From contig CAVOBC010000280.1 of NCBI GenBank assembly GCA_963693635.1, positions 1 to 6,466 of the forward strand: DNA of 6,466 nt, in the 5' to 3' direction. Source of the DNA: CAVOBC01 sp963693635 (GTDB taxonomy: Bacteria > Pseudomonadota > Gammaproteobacteria > Pseudomonadales > Azotimanducaceae). The translations under genes and the position numbers were made by a program. The notes beneath the pieces were generated by a model. It was not told where the DNA came from. It made no database searches and saw nothing but the letters and a program-made list of their open reading frames with translations. This document shows, one piece after another, positions 1-5,653 of the stretch (the first letter of the stretch is position 1; each line of letters begins with the position of its first letter).

Positions 1-288
1 CGCGATGCCGCAGGCATTGCGAAAGGCCCGGATGTTGTTGTCCAGATCACGCACGACAACAAGGGGCACACCAGCGGCGACGCGGGCCACATAGGACCCG
101 GGCTCTGGCAACGCCGCGACCGGGCAAAATGGAATCGGCAGCCGCCGCATCAATCGGCGTTCCGCGTCAAAGCGATCCTGACTGCTGTAGTTCTCAACCG
201 GTTCATACCAGACCTCATCACCGAGATCCGTCGTCCCGTTGTCGATGTGATTCAGAATGTGGTCGATGAGTTCGGCGTCGCTTCGCAT
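1..288 (-). CDS. Rieske [2Fe-2S] aromatic ring-hydroxylating oxygenase, alpha subunit, N-terminal fragment with apparent frameshift
   Basis: The 96 visible codons read from ATG at 288-286 to the window edge. Residues 57-93 (from VAALPEPGSYVAR through VPLVVVRD to IRAFRNAC) match the start of the Rieske domain of ring-hydroxylating oxygenase alpha subunits, which pass electrons from a reductase to a mononuclear iron that hydroxylates the substrate. The start is supported by a purine-rich GGGGAGAG stretch just upstream (about 292-299) and by the usual 50-60 residue helical leader before the domain. The family next reads Cys-Arg-His-Arg-Gly, giving the first Cys and His cluster ligands. Here the frame gives Cys93-Gly-Ile-Ala, but one extra C after the Cys codon would restore CRHRG exactly, so a 1-nt deletion at about 9-10 is likely, either real or a sequencing error. 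The second CxxH and the catalytic domain lie outside the window. Substrate cannot be told. Divergent from the acylase gene. Confidence 0.8.
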   Translation of the reverse strand, partial: MRSDAELIDHILNHIDNGTTDLGDEVWYEPVENYSSQDRFDAERRLMRRLPIPFCPVAALPEPGSYVARVAAGVPLVVVRDLDNNIRAFRNACGIA

Positions 289-340
289 GATCTCTCCCCA
301 ACAAGACGTGCTCGTGCACCCGGTTTTCGTTCCTGTGCCA

Positions 341-346
341 ATTCTA
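341..346 (-). promoter_or_regulatory. Weak candidate -10 box for the Rieske gene
   Basis: On the minus strand the hexamer reads TAGAAT, five of six matches to TATAAT. It lies about 53 nt upstream of the Rieske ATG, which would leave a leader of roughly 45 nt. No good -35 hexamer is found 16-18 nt upstream, so this is only a suggestion; an activator-dependent promoter would look similar. Confidence 0.25.
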
Positions 347-433
347 CAGATGTGCCCGGCTTTCTCAGAGCGGCGACATCCTCCAACTTGACCCAAAGAG
401 ACATCGCAGTGATCCTGCACCAGACTCGCCACC

Positions 434-457
434 CTTGCCCACCATCTTGCCCACCAC
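434..457. repeat. Two tandem copies of a 12-bp repeat in the divergent intergenic region
   Basis: CTTGCCCACCA occurs at 434-444 and again at 446-456, a 12-nt period with only the twelfth base differing (T, then C). It sits between the divergent Rieske and acylase genes, about 80 nt before the acylase start and 146 nt before the Rieske start. A direct repeat spaced about one helical turn could be a regulator site, but it could also be chance low complexity in a C-rich stretch. The rest of 289-535 shows no convincing gene. Confidence 0.5.
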
Positions 458-535
458 CTGCCGCGCACTCACCACGACGGGTTCACCCCAACTCAACCTG
501 ATCTTGCATAGTGACGGAAACACAGGAAATCCAGA

Positions 536-2806
536 ATGCCCCAGAAGATCCCCAACGCGGACGCTCCTTTCGACATCGTCTGGGACGACATCGGCGTCGC
601 CCACGTTTACGCAAAGACAGTGGCAGACGCCTATCGCGGCATGGGTTACGCAGCGGGTTCTGAGCGACTGTGGCAAATTCACCTCAGCTCTGCCTACGCA
701 AACGGCGAAGCTGCCGCCCTGCTCGGCGAGCGTTTCGTCGCGCAGGATGCGCTGCAACGCGCGTGCAATGTCGACGGGCGTCAAACGGGACTGCCACCAA
801 GCGACGGCGACTGGATCGTCGACGCTTACCTCGACGGACTGAACGCGGTCGTGGACGGGTTGGCCGATGTGCCCCCTGAGTTTCGCCACGCAGGCGCAGA
901 ACCCAGGCACTTCACGCGTGCAGACATCGCTGCCCGCTACCGGTTTACGTCCTGGTTTCAGCACAAAAGCTGGACCGAGAAAATGATGCTGGGCCGGCTG
1001 ATGGCAGAACACGGGGTCGACTGGTTCCGCCGCCACGTCCTGCACTTCTCCGCTGACGACGAACGCGTTGTAGAAGAACTGGCCCCGGCGCTGCGAAACC
1101 TCGACATGTCGCCTCTTCGGCTCGCTTATCCCGACGCACCGATCTCGGCGCTCTCTGGGAGCAACAACTGGGCGGTCACCGGGCAACTCTCTGCATCGAA
1201 CAGCCCGATGCTTGCCACCGACCCGCATCAGCCCCACAGCATCCCGAACACCTTTTTCTATGTGCATTTAAGTGTAGGCGACTGGGATGCGTTTGGCAGC
1301 GCGTTTCCCGGCGTGCCCTACTTCATGATGGGCTATACCCGCGAACTTGCGTTTGGCCTCACCACCGGTTTTGTTGACTGTTACGACATCTACATCGAGG
1401 ACATCCGTGATGGTCAGTACCGTGCCCCTGACGGCATGCGGCCGCTGACGACGCGCACCGAGAGCATCGCGGTCAAGGGCGGCTCCACGCGGGACGTCAG
1501 CATCCTGAGCACACCCCACGGACCGTTGCTCGGCCCCCTTACAAACCAGCTGGGCCTTTCTACTCAGGACGCGAGCCAGTTCGGGGCCGCCCTCTACTGG
1601 TCGCTGGCCGACGTGCCAACCTCCGCGGGCGCACTCGCCCAATTGCCTCTGGCGACCTCGGCGGCCGAGTTTGGCGAGAAGCTGTTTGAACATGATGTCA
1701 GTCCACTCGTCAATAACATCATCTGTGTAGACCGCCAGAACCACTTGCGAAGGTTCATCGCGACGACGCTGCCAGTACGACGCGGCGTGACGGGCAGCGT
1801 GCCCCTGCCCGGGTGGGAGGCGACGTATGACTTTCGACGATCCCGCGCCAATGAGCTTGTCGTGGAGATCGATCCCGCCTGCGGCTACAGCCTCACGGCG
1901 AACAACGACACGATGGAAGACCGCGGCGCTTTCTATATCCACAATTTCCCGATCGCGAGTGCGCGGGCTGATCGAATTCGCCAGCATCTCGACGCGAGCT
2001 CCACGTTTTCGATCGACGACTTCACGCGCATGCAACTGGACCTGACCGACTTGCGCGCCCGCGAGTTGCTGCCCGACCTCATCGACATCCTGGCCACGAG
2101 CGATGACGCTGATCTCGTCGCTGCGACCACGCTGCTGCGCGCCTGGAACCACGAAGCGCGCACAGATGCGGCGGCCCCCTGCATCTACTACCCGTTCCTG
2201 GATCGCGTCTGGTACCGACGCTTCATGCGCGGTGTGCTTAAAAACGACCTGCTTAAGGCGATTCCGACCGGTGCGCCGGGCCTCAATCGCTTTGATATAG
2301 CGACCTTCCTCGCCGACGGAAGTCCCTGGGCAGATCACAAGCCAGCGCTGGTTACAGAAATCCAGAAGACGATGAAGACCGTCTGGCGGGACGTAGAGAA
2401 ATCGTTGGGCGACAATCCAGACACATGGCGATGGGGCGATCTGCAGCAAATCCGCTTCGAGCACCGGCTTGCCAAACAACCCACCTGGTCACACCTGCAC
2501 GTTGGACCAGATCCACTCGGCGGCAGCGGCACCACGTTGGGTATGGCGGTGCACATGGGCCCCGGCCCGGGCAATCCAGACAGCGAGGAGATTCCCTGCC
2601 GCGTCTACCACGGACCGGCGTACCGACTCGTCGTAGACCTTGCCGACCCGGACCACGCACAGTTTGTCATCGCGGGCGGCAATGGGGGCCGGCCAGACAG
2701 CCCATTTGCCACGAACCAGTATTCGAAATGGCTGCGCGGGGAATACTACCGGCTCAGTCTCGTCCGCGGCGAACTATCCCCGGTCGAGGTTCTGCAGTTC
2801 GAGTGA
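536..2806 (+). CDS. Penicillin acylase family (peptidase S45) Ntn-hydrolase, probably cytoplasmic amidase
   Basis: The 756-residue product is full length for the penicillin/cephalosporin/acyl-homoserine-lactone acylase family, which hydrolyses amide bonds after autocatalytic cleavage into alpha and beta chains. The alpha region has the usual opening (DIGVAHVYAKT 18-28, GYAAGSERLWQI 37-48). The cleavage site is Gly208|Ser209 in SGSNNW, making Ser209 the N-terminal nucleophile. His231 in TDPHQP is then beta-chain position 23, matching the His23 of cephalosporin acylases and PvdQ. The ANN at 455-457 fits the oxyanion-hole Asn, and WRWGDLQQIRFEH (631-643) and the C-terminal GGNGG...W pattern are also typical. 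AGGAAA at 524-529 lies 6 nt before ATG, and an in-frame TGA at 512-514 forbids any longer start. There is therefore no signal peptide, whereas many relatives are periplasmic. The substrate is unknown: beta-lactam, acyl-homoserine lactone or a catabolic amide are all possible. Confidence 0.93.
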   Translation: MPQKIPNADAPFDIVWDDIGVAHVYAKTVADAYRGMGYAAGSERLWQIHLSSAYANGEAAALLGERFVAQDALQRACNVDGRQTGLPPSDGDWIVDAYLDGLNAVVDGLADVPPEFRHAGAEPRHFTRADIAARYRFTSWFQHKSWTEKMMLGRLMAEHGVDWFRRHVLHFSADDERVVEELAPALRNLDMSPLRLAYPDAPISALSGSNNWAVTGQLSASNSPMLATDPHQPHSIPNTFFYVHLSVGDWDAFGSAFPGVPYFMMGYTRELAFGLTTGFVDCYDIYIEDIRDGQYRAPDGMRPLTTRTESIAVKGGSTRDVSILSTPHGPLLGPLTNQLGLSTQDASQFGAALYWSLADVPTSAGALAQLPLATSAAEFGEKLFEHDVSPLVNNIICVDRQNHLRRFIATTLPVRRGVTGSVPLPGWEATYDFRRSRANELVVEIDPACGYSLTANNDTMEDRGAFYIHNFPIASARADRIRQHLDASSTFSIDDFTRMQLDLTDLRARELLPDLIDILATSDDADLVAATTLLRAWNHEARTDAAAPCIYYPFLDRVWYRRFMRGVLKNDLLKAIPTGAPGLNRFDIATFLADGSPWADHKPALVTEIQKTMKTVWRDVEKSLGDNPDTWRWGDLQQIRFEHRLAKQPTWSHLHVGPDPLGGSGTTLGMAVHMGPGPGNPDSEEIPCRVYHGPAYRLVVDLADPDHAQFVIAGGNGGRPDSPFATNQYSKWLRGEYYRLSLVRGELSPVEVLQFE

Positions 2807-2811
2807 CCGAC

Positions 2812-2826
2812 GCGGCTCTCGGCCGC
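2812..2826 (+). terminator. Small GC hairpin just after the acylase stop, possible weak terminator
   Basis: GCGGC (2812-2816) pairs with GCCGC (2822-2826) around a 5-nt loop, beginning 6 nt after the acylase stop codon, in the gap between two convergent genes. There is no T-tract after it, so if it ends transcription it is not a canonical intrinsic terminator. Confidence 0.2.
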
Positions 2827-2902
2827 ACAGCCTGAGTCTTGAAGCGAGGGAAAGTGCCCCGGGTAAGATCGCAGGTTCGCTTCCGGCGTTTTGGGACAGA
2901 AA

Positions 2903-4105
2903 CTAACGCCTCGGCATTTCAATGCCGAACTCCGCCAGCACTTCCGCGTTGTGCGCACCCAGAGTGGGCGGCGCCTGGTAAAGGTTGGTAGGCGTTTCGC
3001 TGAATTTTATCGGGTTGGCGGCCAGCGTAATGTCCGGGTTGTCGCCCCCGGGGTGGCAGGTCTCCAGCATTTCGCGGGCGACAACGTGTGGATCGCGAAA
3101 GATGTCCGCCATGTTCTGGACCGGTCCGGCAGGGATACTGCCGTTCAGCTTTTCCATGACCGCTGCGCGCGTCAGTTGCCTGGTCCAGGCGCAGATCTGT
3201 TCTTCGACCCAATCGACGTTCGCAAGGCGCGCGGCGTTGCTGGCACTGCGCTCATCGGCCATCAGGTCTGGACGCTCCATCGCTGCGCAGAGCAGGTCCC
3301 AGTGATGTGGCTGGACCGCCGCAATCGCGACCCGTCCGTCGCTGGTTGGGAAGAGATCAAACGGGTACAGCGTCATGGCGCGCTGCAGTCCTGCCGGGTT
3401 CGGCTTGCCGGTGAAGCCGTATTGCGCTGCTGCGCTCTTCTGCACGGCCAGCATGGCGTCGTACATCGAAACATCCAGGAACTGTCCTTTGCCGGTACGC
3501 TCTGCGTGGTGGATCGCCGAGACGACACCAAGCGCCATCAGCGTTCCAGGGAAGATGTCGGCAAATGCTGGCGTGACGAGGTTGTCATTGGCGTGCACCA
3601 GACCACCGAAACTCTGAGCCGCTGCGTCGAGGCAGGGCCAATCCGCATAGGGGCTCTCGCCCGTGCGTGGATCGCCAAAGCCGCGCACACACGCGTAGAT
3701 AATCTTCGGATTGCGCTCGGCTATGACCTCATAGCCCAGCCCCAGGCCGTCCATGACACCGGACCGCATGTTCTCGACGATGGCATCAGCCTGATCACAA
3801 AGCTGCAGGAATACAGCCTTGTGGGCGTCATCTTTCAGGTCGAGGCACACGCTCCGCTTGTTGCGGTTGACCGCTGCAAACGGAGCCCCGAAATCGGTGC
3901 CGGCTTCGCGGTCCTCATGTGGCGCGGCGTGGTCCGGAAGAAACGGCGGAATGTTGCGGTAGCCGTCACCTCGTGGCGGCTCGACCTTGATGACCCGCGC
4001 CCCGAGGTCTGCAAGGAGGCTCGCGCCAAAGGGACCAGCGAGTGCCATCGTGCAGTCGATGACGGTCACATCTTCGAGTGGGCCGCGACGGGTATTGTCA
4101 GTCAT
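2903..4105 (-). CDS. CaiB/BaiF class III CoA-transferase
   Basis: The 400-residue product has the normal family length. These enzymes move coenzyme A between carboxylic acids through a covalent intermediate on a conserved Asp, in the cytoplasm. Visible signatures in order: GPLEDVTVIDCT (8-19), AGPFGASLLADLGARVIKVE (23-42) with PPRGD following, NRNKRSVCLDLK (80-91), the active-site segment YADWPCLDAAAQSFGGL (153-169) in which Asp160 aligns with the catalytic Asp, TGKGQFLDVSMYDAMLA (204-220), GPVQNMADIFRDPHVVAREM, and the C-terminal PPTLGAHNAEVL. The start ATG at 4105-4103 has CCGGAG about 6 nt upstream. Substrates cannot be deduced: the family covers carnitine, oxalate, bile acid, benzylsuccinate and many unknown acids. 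It lies 144 bp downstream of the hydrolase gene on the same strand but has a plausible promoter of its own, and it converges on the acylase gene. Confidence 0.95.
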   Translation of the reverse strand: MTDNTRRGPLEDVTVIDCTMALAGPFGASLLADLGARVIKVEPPRGDGYRNIPPFLPDHAAPHEDREAGTDFGAPFAAVNRNKRSVCLDLKDDAHKAVFLQLCDQADAIVENMRSGVMDGLGLGYEVIAERNPKIIYACVRGFGDPRTGESPYADWPCLDAAAQSFGGLVHANDNLVTPAFADIFPGTLMALGVVSAIHHAERTGKGQFLDVSMYDAMLAVQKSAAAQYGFTGKPNPAGLQRAMTLYPFDLFPTSDGRVAIAAVQPHHWDLLCAAMERPDLMADERSASNAARLANVDWVEEQICAWTRQLTRAAVMEKLNGSIPAGPVQNMADIFRDPHVVAREMLETCHPGGDNPDITLAANPIKFSETPTNLYQAPPTLGAHNAEVLAEFGIEMPRR

Positions 4106-4134
4106 GTTAGCTCCGGTGATTGCTCAGGATCGCA

Positions 4135-4164
4135 AGTAGAGAGCCTACTGGCCGCGCGCGTCAA
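4135..4164 (-). promoter_or_regulatory. Candidate sigma-70 promoter for the CoA-transferase gene
   Basis: On the minus strand TTGACG (4164-4159, five of six matches to TTGACA) is followed after 18 nt by TCTACT (4140-4135, four of six matches to TATAAT). Transcription would begin near 4128, about 23 nt before the ATG at 4105, leaving room for the ribosome-binding site. The match is by eye; position and spacing are favourable. Confidence 0.4.
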
Positions 4165-4207
4165 GCCGGTCCCATTTTGCGATTTTTCGTTAGCGCTATA
4201 TGAGGGT

Positions 4208-4222
4208 CGGGAGACGATCCCG
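4208..4222 (-). terminator. Short hairpin after the hydrolase gene
   Basis: On the minus strand CGGGA and TCCCG form a 5-bp stem with a 5-nt loop, starting 28 nt past the hydrolase TGA. No T-run follows, so it is a weak terminator candidate at best, or an RNA end protector. The rest of 4106-4249 holds only the candidate CoA-transferase promoter. Confidence 0.2.
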
Positions 4223-4249
4223 GTTGTCTGTCAGAAACCGATCGTAGTT

Positions 4250-5422
4250 TCACACCACCGGCGACACCCAATCGAACACGCGGTCAAGCGCCGGTGCCCC
4301 CGCCACAATGTCGTTCATTGATTTCGACTTCACGATCCCAAATAAAGCCTCATCACACACTGCCATCAGATTTTGCGCATCCCCCTCTGTCTGGTCCTGT
4401 CCGCCCTCGCCGTAAACCACCAGGTTGTTGCCAGCCGCACCCAAAAAGTCATAGATCGGTTGGGTCGCCAAATAGCTTGCGGAGGTGCCGATCGGATTCG
4501 CCCAGTCGTCATCCGCGCCTTCGGTTCGCAGCACGGGTCGCGGGGCCAGGAGCCCCATCAGAAAATGCTGGTCTAAGGGCAGATCCGGTTCACGCCCTGC
4601 CCACTGCCCGAATTCGGGATAGGTCCACGCCCACCAACGCTCGCGACTCGTGAGTGCCGCCAGATCCTCGCTGCCGTCTCCAAGCACGAGATAGGAGCCG
4701 GCGCCCGCACAGCCCGAGCCGGCCGGATTGACCACCGCAAAGCGCTCGTCCAACGCACCCGCCAGGAGCGCTGCCTTGCCGTTTCTTGAATGCTCGGATA
4801 TCGCGATGCATTTGGCGTCAACCTCAGACAACGTGAGGACGTGGTCAAGCACGCGGCTGGCACCCCAGGCCCAGGCGGCGATCGAGCCCCACGTATAGTG
4901 ATCGCCGAACAACGTTCGATACGAGGCTCGTGCAGGGCCCGGCTCAGGCTGTCCCATTTTCATCGGATCAAGTGTGTCATTGGGGTAATTGACGACGGCG
5001 TAACCGTTGCCAAGGATGCCCTCGTGGGGCCTGCTCCCCGCGTACACGTACACGTACACGACCACGACCACGACCACGGGCAGCCCATCCCTGCCAAAGC
5101 CGGGATGCGTCGCCTGACGATGCGCGACCTCGGCGTCAGACGGGAACGTCGGCGTGACGGTCACAGAGAAGGCGACGTCGGGACATCGACCATCGGGGGT
5201 GAAATCGATCCTGTCTGCCCGCGATCGTCGACCATTCCCGGACGGTTGCCACGCGCCATCCCTGACCCGCACGATTTCCGGCACATCCGGCATGGTGCCG
5301 TACTCGATTCCAAGCAACAGGTGCGGGATCTCGACACGACGATGCGGCCACGCCGCCGCTGTTTGCACGCGCGCACCATCAACCGTGACCAAAGGATCGG
5401 GAAACATTCCGTGGATCTGCAT
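4250..5422 (-). CDS. CE15/acetyl-xylan-esterase-like alpha/beta hydrolase with apparently degenerate active site
   Basis: The 390-residue product resembles bacterial relatives of glucuronoyl esterases (CE15). It has the N-terminal FPDPLV...DG motif (7-16) and YGTMPDVPE (41-49), the nucleophile region HSRNGKAALLAGALDERFAV (211-230) with Ser212, the LPLDQHFLMGLLAPRPVL segment (281-298), and DDDWANPIG...PIYDFLG (304-328). Family members usually have Gly-His-Ser-Arg at the elbow, but here Glu210 replaces the Gly. The C-terminal GGH that carries the catalytic His is GGQ, with Gln342 (codon CAG at 4399-4397). Position 235, where fungal CE15 enzymes have the acidic residue before Ser-Gly, is Gly. 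The frame is nonetheless open throughout, so this may be a pseudoenzyme, a divergent catalyst or an early pseudogene. ATG at 5422 has GGAG 5 nt upstream. There is no signal peptide, unlike secreted CE15 enzymes. Residues 116-127 are a Val/Tyr repeat encoded by a hexanucleotide tract. Confidence 0.75.
   Translation of the reverse strand: MQIHGMFPDPLVTVDGARVQTAAAWPHRRVEIPHLLLGIEYGTMPDVPEIVRVRDGAWQPSGNGRRSRADRIDFTPDGRCPDVAFSVTVTPTFPSDAEVAHRQATHPGFGRDGLPVVVVVVVYVYVYAGSRPHEGILGNGYAVVNYPNDTLDPMKMGQPEPGPARASYRTLFGDHYTWGSIAAWAWGASRVLDHVLTLSEVDAKCIAISEHSRNGKAALLAGALDERFAVVNPAGSGCAGAGSYLVLGDGSEDLAALTSRERWWAWTYPEFGQWAGREPDLPLDQHFLMGLLAPRPVLRTEGADDDWANPIGTSASYLATQPIYDFLGAAGNNLVVYGEGGQDQTEGDAQNLMAVCDEALFGIVKSKSMNDIVAGAPALDRVFDWVSPVV
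5041..5076. repeat. In-frame hexanucleotide tandem repeats inside the hydrolase gene
   Basis: On the plus strand CGTACA is present three times (5041-5058) and is followed directly by CGACCA three times (5059-5076). On the coding strand this reads as GTG-GTC and GTG-TAC pairs, giving alternating Val-Val then Val-Tyr around residues 116-127. The hydrophobic stretch falls where a core beta strand of the hydrolase fold is expected. Six-base units keep the frame when copy number changes, so this tract could vary by slippage without breaking the gene. Confidence 0.9.
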
Positions 5423-5512
5423 GAGGACTCCGTCCCGCTGGTTCTGGCCGAGCGTAACGCAAGAACCCGTCGCGCCGACCAGGATTTAGCTGCGGATAGC
5501 CATCCTGCCACT

Positions 5513-5533
5513 TGTTGTTTACCTGCAACAACA
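5513..5533. promoter_or_regulatory. 21-bp dyad symmetry, possible operator between divergent genes
   Basis: TGTTGTT (5513-5519) and AACAACA (5527-5533) are perfect 7-bp inverted repeats around a 7-nt spacer. The element lies about 90 bp upstream of the hydrolase start and 120 bp upstream of the flavoprotein start, in their shared control region. Size and symmetry suit a dimeric repressor such as TetR or GntR type, but no regulator gene is in the window. Confidence 0.35.
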
Positions 5534-5586
5534 TACCTCCATTCGACGAGGCCTTGTGGCCCTTGCGCAGAGCGCGAGCATCAGCG

Positions 5587-5600
5587 CAATTTCACAATTG
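5587..5600. promoter_or_regulatory. Short CAATT/AATTG dyad upstream of the flavoprotein gene
   Basis: CAATT (5587-5591) and AATTG (5596-5600) are inverted around 4 nt, ending 53 bp before the TTG start. The position suits an operator overlapping a promoter. The arms are short and AT-rich, so chance is a real alternative. Confidence 0.25.
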
Positions 5601-5643
5601 GGCAGAACATCAACAAAGCAGCTAGGATCACGTTTTTTGGATT

Positions 5644-5647
5644 GGAG
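5644..5647 (+). promoter_or_regulatory. Ribosome-binding site that sets the TTG start of the flavoprotein gene
   Basis: GGAG at 5644-5647 is followed by 6 nt and then TTG at 5654. No in-frame ATG occurs until the Met codon at about residue 58, well inside the conserved domain, so this Shine-Dalgarno motif is what identifies the rare start codon. Confidence 0.6.
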
Positions 5648-5653
5648 TCACGA

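Noticed and set aside
247..501. 84-codon plus-strand open frame across the Rieske start and intergenic region
   Set aside because: It overlaps the Rieske coding region antisense, has a low-complexity Pro/Arg/Ser composition and no good ribosome-binding site.
482..512. TTCACC ... CATAGT as the acylase promoter
   Set aside because: Both boxes match only four of six positions and the 19-nt spacing is poor; not strong enough to annotate.
1268..2479. 403-codon minus-strand open frame opposite the acylase, and a second one at 365-1267
   Set aside because: Both lie antisense to a full-length acylase with intact motifs; their translations show no family features.
2891..4321. 476-codon plus-strand open frame opposite the CoA-transferase
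   Set aside because: Its translation is rich in Arg, Val and His and has no recognisable domain; the minus strand encodes a complete CoA-transferase. It is an antisense shadow common in GC-rich genes.
5041..5076. Repeat tract as a CRISPR or iteron array
   Set aside because: Units are six bases without spacers and keep the hydrolase frame, so it is a coding microsatellite.
5633..5638. Run of six T as an intrinsic terminator
   Set aside because: No stable GC stem directly precedes it and it lies just before the flavoprotein ribosome-binding site.
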